DNA of 64,000 nt from Desmodus rotundus (taxonomy: Eukaryota > Chordata > Mammalia > Chiroptera > Phyllostomidae), in the NCBI RefSeq assembly GCF_022682495.2, contig NC_071389.1, positions 10,655,199 through 10,719,198 of the forward strand, given 5' to 3'. The notes under the pieces are model-generated. The model was not told the origin of the DNA, did not search any database, and saw nothing but the letters and a program-made list of their open reading frames with translations. Below, in pieces: positions 1 through 9,975 of the stretch (positions are counted from its first letter, which is position 1; every line of letters starts with the position of its first letter). Made by a program: the position numbers and the translations under genes.

Positions 1-309
1 GGGCTTATAAAACCAGCTAACAGGCAACTTCGCTAGATAGAGGTTTCTCCTGCAGAGAACCAGGAAGTCTCCCGGGTTGAAGGAGGAGCCTGGAAGTTCC
101 AGATGGGGAAGCTGGGAGCACAGGCCCTGAGTCTGCGAAGTTAGAAAATGAAATGGAAGCCGCAGGCCTGGTGTCGGGAGAGCTCTGCTGCATTTGAGTG
201 ACAGTGGGCGTGTTGGGCATTGTGGCTGAGTTAGATGGCCGTGTGGGCCCTTGTGTCTTTCAGCGTGACTGTGTGCCCATGGGCCTTTGGATCAGAGTAC
301 CGTGGCGGT

Positions 310-324
310 GGGGGGGGGGGGGGG
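310..324 (+). repeat. G15 homopolymer
   Basis: Fifteen consecutive G follow ggcggt. Such a run can form a G-quadruplex by itself and is a likely site of length error. Confidence 0.9.
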
Positions 325-779
325 TGTTCCAAGCAAGTGAGAGAGCGAGTGCATGTCGTTGTAGAGGGGTGTAGGTGGACAGTGGGCCGGTGGGGTTGTC
401 TGCCCCTCTGTGGACAAGTCATCTCAGCTCCCGGTCTGGTACCTGGGCCAGTTTGTGGGCACCCCAGTGAACTGCCCGGTTGGAACCTCTCACCTCTCTC
501 CCAGGCCACAGACGTCCGTGTCATGGCCAAGTTAAAGGTGAAAAGACCTCCCGACCTCCACCCAAGTTGACCCGTGCGGAGAGGCAGGCCCCATGGGCAG
601 AGCAGGGGAAGGGGTGCACATTCACAAACTTTGTTTTGGCTTCTCGCTCCTGACAAATGCTTGCTCCGTGGGTTGCCCCACTCATGGCGGGGAGCCGCCA
701 AAGCAGGGGTTTAAGAGCTCTCCTCTTTAAGCGCTAAAGAGAGATCCCTCCCTGAGTCCGTTTTCCCCTATCGTCCGCT

Positions 780-1062
780 TGGCATTTAATAATGTTAAGA
801 CTTATTAGAGCTGGTAATGAAAACTGGGACTGCTGAATGGGAAACTGTGTTGGAGAGGGGTGTAATAGCTTCCAGGCATGGTAAGAAACTATTTATCCGC
901 AATCAGTCCTCACTCTCAGAGTTGGAAGCACAAACGTTAAGTTGAAGGGTTTTAAAGCAGATTAAATTGAGCTTTTATTTCTGTGCACTTTCATCTCTGA
1001 ACAGCTCACTCCTGCTCCCCTTGGGCTGATATTCATGAGGCTGTTCATATTTTTTTTTTTTT
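780..1062 (+). promoter_or_regulatory. candidate regulatory element, AT-rich, with terminal T13
   Basis: A transposon-free AT-rich block inside a G-rich setting. It contains repeated TAAT/ATTA cores (taataatg, cttattag, ggtaatga, gattaaat) and ends in a T run at 1050-1062. TAAT clusters are homeodomain-type sites. Conservation is not tested; the call is inference from composition. Confidence 0.3.
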
Positions 1063-1699
1063 GCTCTTATCCTTGTTAAGACTGAGTTATTAGGATTGTT
1101 GGTTGTGAGAACTCACAGAGCGCTGCAGATAGGGCTCCAGCCACTCTCTGCTCACCTGGACGGGGAAGTGGACAGCTCCTTGCCCTCATCCACTTGGATT
1201 CTCTCCTCCTCACCCCTTCTCGGAGGATCAGGGGGCAGACAGGCCAGGGACCCAACAGGGAAAGGGTTTGAGGAGGGAAGGGAAAGAACAAGATTTTCCT
1301 AACCGGAGCCCAGGAAGACTCTTGTGGGAAATTCGATAGGGGTTTGCTCAGAGTCAAACCACCCTTCGGCGGGAACTGAGAGAGTGTGAAGAAACAAGCA
1401 ATGATAGTACTAAAAGCAGGGACAGCCAGTGACGAACAATAACGCCAAAGCCTCAGACATCGGACAGTGTACCAGCTTGGGTACATGGATCTGAGACTGA
1501 CCAGATCAGACCACACTGTTCTCTAGAGCAGAAAGCCCAGCAGGGTCAAAGTTAATATGAAAAAAGGAAAAAAAGTAGTAAGATTAAAAAAGAAGAGCAT
1601 GCATTTTCCTGAGGGGCGGGGGTGGTGCCAGTGTCCATCTGAAAGAATTTGCTCACTTCCTCGGTATAAAAGATCATCTGAGGTCCGGACGGAGGGGTC

Positions 1700-1700
<1 letters not shown>

Positions 1701-1755
<55 letters not shown>
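1701..1755 (+). repeat. (GT)n(GA)n compound microsatellite
   Basis: A GT tract (1701-1717) passes directly into about 19 GA units (to 1755). The pure purine half could adopt triplex (H-DNA) structure. Confidence 0.97.
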
Positions 1756-1757
<2 letters not shown>

Positions 1758-1779
1758 CGATTTGTGGGGTGTTTTGTTT

Positions 1780-2035
1780 TTTTGCATTTTCCCTTAATTT
1801 ATTTTTAAAGCAGCAAACTTACAGGTGTTGAGTGGGAGATGACGAAGAAGGATCGGAAAGGAGGGAGAGCCCCGAGTGTCGGTTTTAGACACTTGTAAAA
1901 GGAGGTGGGAAACAATTTAATTTGGCAGCGGCGGTAGCTGCTAATGCGGTTTTCGGTCGTTTGCTACACAGGAGGAAGCTGTTTTGATTGTGTGTACAAG
2001 GACCTGCCAAATTTAATTAGGCTCCGGGGGAGCGA
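1780..2035 (+). promoter_or_regulatory. candidate regulatory element
   Basis: Repeat-free sequence with ccttaatttattttta at its start, acaatttaatttgg near 1913 and a terminal aaatttaattagg near 2009, spaced by a G+C-richer core with ggcagcggcggtagctgc. The mix of TAAT-type words and absence of transposon debris suggest a conserved intronic element; this is inference only. Confidence 0.35.
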
Positions 2036-2166
2036 ATGAATAGGGGAAGGGGGGCACAGCTCCCCTCAGCCCACACCGTTTTTTTTTTTTTCCCCTGACT
2101 TCACACCTGGAAGGGGCATTGTTTACCGGATAGGATAGAACGGGAAAGGGAAGGGGAGGGGGGCGC

Positions 2167-2190
2167 AGAGAGAGAGAGAGAGAGAGAGAG
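2167..2190 (+). repeat. (GA)12 microsatellite
   Basis: A pure GA dinucleotide tract inside the purine-rich stretch 2140-2222, on the same strand as the neighbouring GA tracts. Confidence 0.95.
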
Positions 2191-2224
2191 GCCTTGGAAG
2201 AGGGAGCAAGGAGGAGAAGAAGAT

Positions 2225-2400
2225 AGTCCATTTATCAAGCAACAATCTGCATTGATTTAAACCAACAAGTTCCCTCCTCTGTAAATGTGTGTTTAGAGAA
2301 AGGTAATTGACACTCCACCAAATCAAAGGATTACCCCGGGTTGGCAATCTAATCAAACAGAGTCCAGGCGGGATTTGAAGCTGTTCAGAGTGGGATCAGC
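2225..2400 (+). promoter_or_regulatory. candidate regulatory element with TCF- and SOX-type words
   Basis: It contains aacaat (2241-2246, SOX core), ggtaattg near 2302, ATCAAAG (2322-2328, TCF/LEF core in reverse) and a second aatcaaa about 30 bp later. PAX7 is known to respond to Wnt signals in dermomyotome and neural crest, which makes TCF sites plausible here. Short motifs occur by chance, so confidence is modest. Confidence 0.35.
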
Positions 2401-2680
2401 TTCGCATAATGGGGGCTCGGAGGAAAATGGGAGGGTGTCAGGCAATTCCCCGGCTTTAGGCAGAGCAGGGTGGTGGATATTCAGTGCGACCAGAGGGGGA
2501 GAGGGCGGGGGCGAGGGCTGCGCTGGGCCCTGGTGATGGGAGTGGGGGGGTGGGGGGGATAACCCGGGGGAAGGGACTCCTGGCGAGTCCAAGCGGGCAG
2601 ACAGACTCCCCCTTTCTTCCCTCCATCCCCCTGAACCGAAGAAGAGAGAGGGGAGGAGGGACCTGAGACTGAGGAAGAAC
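2400..2680 (+). other. G-rich unique intron sequence
   Basis: Purine- and G-rich sequence including a G-run segment near 2544-2556. Open frames on both strands here are products of low complexity. No gene is seen. Confidence 0.6.
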
Positions 2681-2885
2681 AACAATGAGATAACTATTAC
2701 AAAGGCAAACACTGGCGCTCGCTCGCTCCAGCCCCAGAACCCTCGGCAAATAACAAAGTCCGCAAACTGTTTGCCAGATAAACTCGTGCCTAAATCGAGT
2801 GTGACGGGCCAGGAGAGAAGAGACAGAAAGAGATAAGGTTGGAGGGGGAATGAGCAAATGTAATCTAATAGACATTTAGAAAACA
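2680..2885 (+). promoter_or_regulatory. candidate regulatory element with SOX-type words and an inverted repeat
   Basis: AACAATG at 2681-2687 and AACAAAG at 2752-2758 are SOX/TCF-type cores. GCAAAC-t-GTTTGC at 2762-2774 is an inverted repeat whose right arm resembles a forkhead site. The block is transposon-free and AT-richer than its flanks. Confidence 0.35.
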
Positions 2886-3310
2886 AACTTTAAACAAGGG
2901 AGAACAGGCCGGCGGAGGGTAATTATCCGCCCCAGAGACCGAGGGAAGCCGGTGGAGCGCTGGGGGTTGGGTGAGGGACCCGAGCCGCTGTAGAGCTATG
3001 TGTTGGGCCAGGGGCGGGGGAGAGGTGGTTGGGGGGGGGGGTACCTGTGTGACACCACGGGAAACCTTGAGAGGGTCCCACAAGGCAAGGAAGGGCTCAG
3101 CCCCCAGATTGAGGTTCCCACGCAACTCCCTTCTCCCCACCGCATTTCTAAACAGGGTGGGGTCCCCCGCTGCCAGGGCTTGTGAGTTCTCTGTTCACTT
3201 CTGGGCACACAGCACCGTGCATGGGCTGTTTCCAGGCCTTTGTACCTAAAAGATTCCCGTGCACGGCACAGCCGTTAAAGGAATTAGATATTTACCAGTT
3301 TGAAATAAGC
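2886..3310 (+). other. unique intron sequence
   Basis: Mixed G-rich sequence with a G10 run near 3031-3040. No repeat or gene is recognised. A short AT patch with gaattagatatttacc (3280-3295) precedes the next GA tract. Confidence 0.5.
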
Positions 3311-3319
3311 CTGGCTAAG

Positions 3320-3341
3320 AAGAGAGAGAGAGAGAGAGAGG
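3320..3341 (+). repeat. (AG)11 microsatellite
   Basis: A pure AG tract, again with purines on the + strand. Confidence 0.92.
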
Positions 3342-3359
3342 CATTGGGAAGAGGAGGCT

Positions 3360-3830
3360 GGGGGAAGACTTCAAACGAATTCATCACTCGGAACGGTGGA
3401 GGAGAGATTTACCAGACAGTATTGGGAAGTTATTTAGATATTAATAACACATTTTCCTGAGGCGCGACCACGGCAGCCATCTGTGCTGCTCTCCAAGCTA
3501 TTTGGCTGGGTGAAATGTGGGCGTCTCAAATGTTGGGGCGAGATAACGCAATCAGGCTAACCCTGGTCCTAAGACAGCATCGCAGCGTTAAACCCGGATT
3601 AACCTCCCCCACCCACACCGCCCCCTCCCCTGTGACAGCTTTCCAAATTTTTCTGTGGAATTTACATGGAAGGATTTTAAAGCGTATATAACAGTCGCCT
3701 TAAAGCAGTAAGGTGATTCCTTGGGCCTTTTTAGTAAGAGAATTTCTGAAAATGATCATTGTTACACATTACATGATAGATAAATAATATTGTACAAAAA
3801 CATATAGTTTTATATAGGAAGAGAGGGCTG
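3360..3830 (+). promoter_or_regulatory. candidate regulatory element with E-box and palindrome
   Basis: It holds gatattaataac near 3437, an E-box CATCTG at 3478-3483 (bHLH type, of interest beside a myogenic gene), ggattaacc near 3596 (OTX/PITX-like) and the perfect 10-bp palindrome AATGATCATT at 3751-3760 in very AT-rich sequence. No transposon is visible. Inference from composition and motifs. Confidence 0.38.
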
Positions 3831-5040
3831 AGCAAACGAGACTTCCTTCCAGGTTGCCTCTTTGGAGTTCCTACTTGCCATCGCCAGCAAAGATGAGGAG
3901 GCTTCGTTCCTATGGGAACCTAAGGAGATACACATGAAACGGACAGGACGCCTGGTTCTGGTTCTGGAACTCTGGTCTAAAGCCAAACAGGACTCCCACC
4001 CCAGAAGAGACAGGGCCTGGGGAACTTCCTTTCCTGCTATTAAGAACACGGAACAGAAACCCCAAAGGGGAGGTTCTCCGGGGACTTTGGGGCCTTGAAG
4101 GCCAAGACAAGAGGGGGGGACATTCCATGAATTCCAGAAAAAAATAGCTCCTCTCCCTCACCCACTCCAGACTAATGAGGTAATTAGGAAACCCAGTTGG
4201 GGATGGGGATGAGAGGGGATTGGAAGGTTAGGATGCCCCCTCAGTTTTTGCTGTTCTAAGCCTTCCCTTCCCCCAGCTCTGACTGAAAAGAGGAAAAGGT
4301 GGAAATGGGGTCAGCGCTTTCTGACCTGCTATGGAGCGATTGGCCCTGGCTGGGGTCGGGCAGGGGGAGGGAGGGAACTCGCCTTCCCAAATCGAATCAA
4401 AGCAGAACGGGGACCTAAGGGGGAAACTTCGCCATTAGTAGATAGATCTCTCCACAACTTCAAACAAAGTGGGGGGGAGGGGAGGCAAGGCTGGGAAGGA
4501 GTCCGGAGAAAGCGCGGCGGGGTGTGTGGGGTGGAGGGCGGCTAGGAGATTGAGAGGGGTGGGGCCTGGAGGAGGAAGAGAAGGGGTCGAGGGCAAAGGG
4601 GAAGCGGGAGCCAAAGGAAGGGGGTTAAGGATGGTAATGTCAAAGGGGTGGGGGGGAGTCAGCTGCACTTGGAACTTAAGCCCTGGGGGTGAGGAAAAGC
4701 GTCTCTGGCCGCGGCCATAGCCTCGAGAGGTACGAGGGGAAGCTGTGTGCTCCCCAAGTCACACTCTAAAGAGGCCCTCGAGGGCACTCCGGGGAGCCTT
4801 TCCGCTCTCCTGGCTGTCCCTTGGGGAGCGCAGTGAGGGTGGCTTGCCAAGGGCCACGGAGCTCTGCAAGCCTGCTGCGGATGAATGGATTGGTCGGACT
4901 TGCCCGAGACTGCGTGTCAACTAATGGACCTTTCCAAGACTGGGTTCCCTGGGCCCTGGGGGTGCTCTGGGTCTGAACCCGGGTCGAGACCAAGAGAGGA
5001 TGGGCAGAGCCACAGAGGTGGGACGAAAGAGAGTCAAAAG
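3831..5040 (+). other. unique intron, purine-rich in its second half
   Basis: No transposon is recognised. 4460-4680 is a G-rich purine stretch with runs such as gtggggggg. A long minus-strand frame here is an artefact of the neighbouring GA/GGA tracts. Confidence 0.55.
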
Positions 5041-5098
5041 GGAGGAGGAGGAGGAGGAGGAGAGAGAGAGAGAGAGAGAGAAAGAGAGCGAACTCAGA
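5041..5098 (+). repeat. (GGA)n(GA)n purine microsatellite
   Basis: Seven or so GGA units pass into about ten GA units and then aaagagagcg. Purines again lie on the + strand. Confidence 0.93.
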
Positions 5099-5220
5099 GC
5101 AAGAAAGACCGAGCACAGGAGAAGAGACTCTGAGTAGAGCGTTTGCAGACGCCGAGACATGCAGAGGGGTCAAGGGAGGCTCGGGGCAGCAGGAAGAAAC
5201 ACAGAAAGACACAGAGCTGC

Positions 5221-5580
5221 CGAAATGCTGGCCCTGGGACGGGCAGATTAGGAGAGGCCGAGGGACCCAGAGACAGCCCGTGGGGCTGCGCGCGCGGAAA
5301 GGGCGAGCGCTGCAAAGCCGGAGGGCGACGGGAGGCGGGCGAACTGCTGTCGTCCTTTTGATCCTTCGTGGCTTCCCCTTATCAGAAAGCGCTTTCGGTG
5401 ACACCGGCACAAAGGCAGTTCATCATATTACAGCGCGGCCCGGCGGCTCGCTGCGATCCCACCGCTTAATTACAGGCGAGCGAGTTAGGCCAGCGGGGCG
5501 GGAGGGAGGCCCGGGCTTTGCGCTCCGACCCGAGGTACTGGGAAGGGGCCCGCCTGCTCCTGGCTCTATCGGGACTCAGA
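5221..5580 (+). promoter_or_regulatory. CpG-island-like segment 1
   Basis: My hand count gives roughly 35 CpG in 360 bp, far above the depleted level of the surrounding intron, with clusters such as gcgcgcgcgg. It contains ttaattacagg near 5465. Orphan CpG islands inside developmental-regulator introns are often Polycomb targets or alternative promoters; neither is shown here. Confidence 0.6.
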
Positions 5581-6000
5581 GCAAGGGTATGTAGGGGGCG
5601 GGGAACCCTTATTTAGAGCCTCGCCAAATAAACAGGCCAGTCCAGGTTTCACCTGGAGAGAGTGAAGCTCACTGCCTTTTGGGGTTTTTTTTTGCAATGG
5701 CCCCTTCTAAGTTGCCAGCCTTGGGAAGGATGGCAAGGAGGCCCCATCCCCATTCCCCGGCTTCGGATGCTGCAGACTCGAGGGTGAGTAAGGTTAAGGC
5801 TACAACTTAGAACGAGCTCAAGGCTTCCTGCTGCGCTGGGTCCTGTCCACACCCACCATCTCCTGGAGACTCCTCCCTCAGCAGGCCTTCTGTCCCTGTC
5901 TCCATCGGAACCCAGCTGTGCGAGGCAGGAGGGCTCTGGAAGGGCAAAGAGCTTTGTGGTGACCCCAGGCAGCCAGCGTTCTAGTGTTCGTCCTGCCCCC
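5581..6000 (+). other. unique intron sequence
   Basis: No repeat or regulatory feature stands out, apart from a T9 run near 5685 and mixed G+C-rich sequence. Confidence 0.5.
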
Positions 6001-6038
6001 AATGTAATCTAGCAATGTAAACTAGCAATGTAATCTGG
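6001..6038 (+). repeat. three tandem copies of a 13-bp unit
   Basis: The unit AATGTAATCTAGC at 6001-6013 recurs with one change at 6014-6026 and in shortened form at 6027-6038. It abuts the left end of a MIR. Confidence 0.85.
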
Positions 6039-6195
6039 GGCTCACCCAACCTCTCTGGTCTCAGTTTCCTCCCATGAAAAACCCCAGAATGGGGCTAAGA
6101 CAAAGATCTTGATCCTTTGGTGGGGGGTGGGGGGACGCTGAGCCCCTGTGAGAATCAGATAAAAACCGAAGAAACTGGTAATGCCTAGGAAACTG
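6031..6195 (+). repeat. MIR SINE
   Basis: It carries caacctctctggtctcagtt followed by a diverged tail with gaatcagataaaaacc, in the order of the MIR consensus. Confidence 0.5.
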
Positions 6196-6469
6196 ATCAT
6201 TCACAGGTGTTCACGCAGCCAAACTTTGCAGACAGTATAAAGGGGTCTCTGGGCTTCTAGGGGCCACACTCCATTAAGAACTCCACATAGGCATGTTTCT
6301 CGGTGACCCCAGTATTCTTGAGGGGGCTTCCGATTCCAGAAGCAGGAGCCCTTGATGAGGTAATGGATGGGGTGTGTGTTGGGAGGGGTGTGTGAGGCTG
6401 AGAGTCTACCCTCAGCCTGGCCCTTGATGCTTCTTCCCCTTTCCAAAAAGGACAGCACAGCCCATTCCT

Positions 6470-6482
6470 CCCCCCCCCCCCC
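6470..6482 (+). repeat. C13 homopolymer
   Basis: Thirteen consecutive C; G-quadruplex-prone on the minus strand. Confidence 0.9.
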
Positions 6483-6579
6483 ATTTGGTTGTTGGAAGGG
6501 TCTTTTCTGAGGTTGTTACATGCAAAGATAAGTACAAATACCAAGCTCCCCTTTTGTCTGTCACAAGGAAGGAATAAAA

Positions 6580-6652
6580 AAGGAAAAGAAAGAAGGAGGG
6601 AGGGAGGGAGGGGGAGGAAAGGAGGGAGGGGGAGAGAAGAAAGAAAGTAAGA
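6580..6652 (+). repeat. (GGGA/GAAA)n purine tract
   Basis: Interrupted tetranucleotide purine repeat, again purine on the + strand. Confidence 0.85.
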
Positions 6653-6671
6653 AATTTTCCAGTGGGGTCAA

Positions 6672-6785
6672 ATTTCTTCATTCATTCTGTAAAAATTTGA
6701 TGAGCACCTATTATGTGCCAGGCATTGTGTTAAGTGTCCGGGAATACCGGAACAGGAAGGTTCCTGCTGTCATGGAATTCTGAGC
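6672..6785. repeat. ancient L2/CR1-type repeat fragment
   Basis: The string gagcacctattatgtgccag, followed by a cattgtgttaagtg variant and a tcctgctgtcatggaattc variant, is the common ancient LINE tail pattern. Confidence 0.6.
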
Positions 6786-6930
6786 CAGGTGGTTGATGCG
6801 GAAATTAAACAAGCCCACGATGAAGAGACACGTCTCCGTCCTGTGTCTTTGTGGTGTTTACCTGGATATCCCAGAGTGCCTGCCTCCTTGCCAGGCTGTC
6901 TCTGTGTTTGGTTGGGTGTTTGGGCATGGG

Positions 6931-6958
6931 GTGTGTGTGTGTGTGTGTGTGTGTGTGT
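6931..6958 (+). repeat. (GT)14 microsatellite
   Basis: Fourteen uninterrupted GT units after gggcatggg. Confidence 0.97.
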
Positions 6959-7019
6959 AGGTCTCTGTGTGAGCAGATCAGGATGTGTTTGGGGCTGGGG
7001 CTGAATTTGGCAGGCAGCC

Positions 7020-8499
7020 CCCAACCTGACCTCGGGAGTCGCAGGCGTCAGCCAGTACTTCGCAGCGCCTCGGGTTGGAGCGAGCGGAGGAGGGAGGAGC
7101 GGCGGGCCGCGGGGTCTCCGGAGCCTCTCGCCTTGACTGCCCTCTTTGTCTGAATCCCTAAAAGACTTAAGATCAAAGGGGCTCCAGACGCGACAGAAAA
7201 AGGGGTGGGGCTTTGGGAGCAAGTTGTAGCTTGGAAAACTCCACCCTGAATTTTTCTGGGGTCCTTTCGATGGGACCCAGATGACAGCGGAGCCCCAGAT
7301 CAGTGAGCGGCTGTCCTCTCCCTGGGGCCCTCTCCGCGGTCCTAGGCCTCAGCGCGGGTGACAGGTGGAGAGGGGTCACCGTGGCTGCGGGTCCGGGTTC
7401 ACACGGAGAGTGTCTAGGTGACCGGGGAAGGGGGAGAGAAGGCGACATTCGGGCGAGGTTTTGCAGGGTGTATGAGTCGGTGGTGTGTGGTGTATATTTG
7501 TGGGGGGAGATTGTGGGTCTGGGGTCAAGCCCTCATTGGCTGGAAACTTGGCCTAGAAGTCTGCACTAGATTTATCTGGGCTGCACGGACAGGAAAATCA
7601 GATTCAAGCACTAGTTTGTCTCCAGAGCAACAACTCGGAGTTGAGAGGGGTCGGGGGAGCCCCGAGGACCCTCCTGGCGCGCTCCCTTTCCTAGCGGAGG
7701 CCTGCAGAAGAGCCTTCTTCCCCTGCTGCAACCTTGGACACCACAGACTCCCCTGGTCCAGAGGCAGGAGGCTTTGCCCCAGCTTTACCCTGAGACCCCC
7801 CCCAACCCACGGTCATCCTTGGGATTTCCTCCCGGCCTGCACTTCTTGAGCTTGGAATCACCCTTCCGAGGGTCAGAAAGTTCTATAATAAAAAGAAACA
7901 CCCACGTATGTGTGTGGAAGGAGGACGCGGCGAGGAGAACCCCTTTTCCTCTGCTATCCGTCTATACCCCTTTGCCGTTCTCCTTCCAACTTTCTGCAAA
8001 TACCGAACTTCGAAATCTCTGCCCGCGCGCTCCCACATTGGGCGATGGGGAAGAGTCTGAAATATTGCACCAGCGTTTTGGGGATGTACTGAAAGCGCTG
8101 GGAATGAACCCTACGAAAAGGAGTTCTAGAACTTTCTTTAAGAAGCAGGGCTAAATTTCTCTCCCTCGGGAGGTCAGACTGTGTTGGGTCGGGACTTTCC
8201 CTTCTGTGGTCCGCACAGGCGACCCGCAAAAGGTTTAGCTGGTGCGCTCAGCTGCGAGCCTCGCATTGACGACCACTGTACACGCCCCTTTGCATCGCCC
8301 CTCTTTCTAAACAATTTCCCCCCTTCCTGCTGCGGAAGGGATGAATCTGGGGAGCCCATCTTCTGTTGTGGAGCCTCAGTTTCCCTACTGATTACTGGGC
8401 TAAGGGCCCCTCGTCCCGCCTCCGCACAGGAGGAACCAAGCAAGGGCCCAGAAATCGCTTTGGAAACTGGTCAGCGGGTCCAAGGAGCGGGGAGAGAGG
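7020..8499 (+). other. GC- and CpG-enriched unique block, no transposons
   Basis: CpG is locally dense at 7030-7140 and moderate elsewhere (7330-7450, 7920-8060). Together with the island that follows it forms a 2-kb hypo-depleted block. Open frames on both strands lack similarity to any family I know. The block could include an unannotated promoter or non-coding exon, but I see no convincing splice pair. Confidence 0.45.
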
Positions 8500-8960
8500 C
8501 TCCAAGAGCTTCTCCTCCTCCTCGGCCGCCCCCCTCCCCGCCGCCCTCTCCGCCGAGTCCCCGCTCGCGCCTCAATGGCCACTTTAGAAATACAAACAAC
8601 TTTAGAAATAAAGTAACCAAACCCCGAGAGGGGCTTTGAAGGGGCGAATGCCTGGTGGCGCTTTACTATGCTGTGGGCCGAGGCCCCGGCCTAATCCCGC
8701 TTTCATTTTCACCGACGGCCGCGGGGGAAGCGCTCCCGGCCTCCAGGCCCCTCAGGAGGCTGATTAGACCACAAAGAGCCCCCATTATCCCGAGAAGAAA
8801 ACCGGGGGGCGGTGCGGGGCGGGGGGAGCCGGGGAAGCGGCCGCCCGCGCCCGGGCTATTGACTTAGTGGATGAAGTCAAGAGCGGGTGCGCTGGGAGCC
8901 CGGAGGGGGAGCGGACGGGGGCAGGGGCGGGGAGACCGAACAAAACAGGACGTACAAAAC
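8500..8960 (+). promoter_or_regulatory. CpG-island-like segment 2
   Basis: A hand count gives about 45 CpG in 460 bp, in strongly GC-rich sequence with ggccgcc, gccgccg and gcggccgc words. An AT-rich insert at 8575-8625 contains an exact 12-bp direct repeat. It is the strongest island in the window and lies about 36 kb upstream of exon 5. Confidence 0.65.
8581..8610 (+). repeat. exact 12-bp direct repeat, 18-bp period
   Basis: ACTTTAGAAATA occurs at 8581-8592 and again at 8599-8610, separated by caaaca, inside the CpG island. Regular spacing near two helical turns is the sort of geometry seen for paired protein sites. Confidence 0.85.
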
Positions 8961-9100
8961 CCCACAACAAAACCCCAGCTCCGGGCTAGGGGAAGCTAGG
9001 CCTGGCAGAGGGCTTCGTCTACTGAGCTTCTGCTGGCTCAGCTGCCCCTACGGCCTGCTGGGGGCGGGGAGAGGGTGAGGGGGGCTCGGCCCTCCCTGCC

Positions 9101-9394
9101 TGGAGTTGGTGACTTTCTTGGGAGGGGGTGGTGAAAGAAAGGAGAAAATTACAGCCACGGAAGCAGGTTATCTGTGCTTAAGTGCTTCGTGACTTGGGCG
9201 CCGGCCCTGGCTCTCAGGCCTTCCCTTCCCTGGGAGTTGGGTCCAAACGTCTCCAAAAATCCCAGCAGTGGCCACCTGCGGGTGTGCGATCTGTGATGTC
9301 TGGTGGGCGGTGGCAACTCCTCCGCGATGCTCTGGAGGAGGTGCCTGAGTTGGGGGCAGGGAGGTAGGGATGAAGGAGAAAGAGGAGCTCTACC
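9101..9394 (+). other. unique intron sequence
   Basis: No gene, repeat or regulatory island is seen. Confidence 0.45.
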
Positions 9395-9530
9395 CCCAGC
9401 CTGTAAGATGTGGGTAACTTTGAATGAGGTGCCCCAGAGCCTCAGTGTCCCTGTCTGCAAAATGGCCCCACGGATGACAACTCCAAAGTGCTTGGGGAAT
9501 AGTCAATATAATTACATCAAAGGCAGGGCA
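9395..9530 (+). repeat. MIR SINE
   Basis: It shows gtgggtaactttgaatg, then cagagcctcagtgtccctgt and ctgcaaaatgg, the diagnostic MIR core order. Confidence 0.55.
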
Positions 9531-9894
9531 CCCTGGAGGCTGCATAAATATTCCTTTCCAATCCCTTCCACTCCCATCTCCCCCAAGGTGGCTTTCACTC
9601 TAGAGGCCACTCTCCTCTGACTTTAAAAATAATGGGGGCTGCGCCTCTCGAAGTGACCGCCAGACTTGGGGTGGGGTGGGGTGAGGACGGTGTGCAACCA
9701 TGGGCAAACGAACAGCATCCTCCCTTAGCTGAAAGAAGGAAATGGCCCCTGTGGGCATCAACTCCCTCAACAGAAGGCCAGGGGCAGAAGGCCAAAACAG
9801 CCGGTTCTGGGGACCCAGCAGGTGCTGTTGAATGAGTTCCATCCCCTCCCAGGTGGAGGCCAGGCAGCTTTGGTGCACAGAGTGTGTGAGTTAA

Positions 9895-9975
9895 GGAGTT
9901 AGGACTTACTCTGAGGGCAGTGGGGAGCCAAGGAAGGAATTTCAGCAAGGGAGTGATGGGCTGAGCAGAGAATGA
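9895..9975. repeat. ancient LINE-type fragment (L2/CR1-like)
   Basis: The order ggacttactctgagggcagtg, gggagccaaggaagg, cagcaagggagtgatggg matches a common ancient mammalian interspersed element; family assignment is uncertain. Confidence 0.4.

Noticed and set aside
4..12. TATA-like word cttataaaa at the left edge
   Set aside because: Isolated AT word with no initiator, CpG island or transcript evidence next to it.
235..570. 111-codon frame with polyglycine
   Set aside because: The glycine run is the G15 homopolymer; the frame has no other support.
2353..2886. 177-codon minus-strand frame and an overlapping 139-codon frame
   Set aside because: Two overlapping minus-strand frames over the same purine-rich DNA, Pro/Ser-rich, no domain and no homology that I recognise.
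4766..5410. 214-codon minus-strand frame
   Set aside because: Its Ser/Leu-rich centre is just the translated complement of the GA/GGA microsatellite at 5041-5098.
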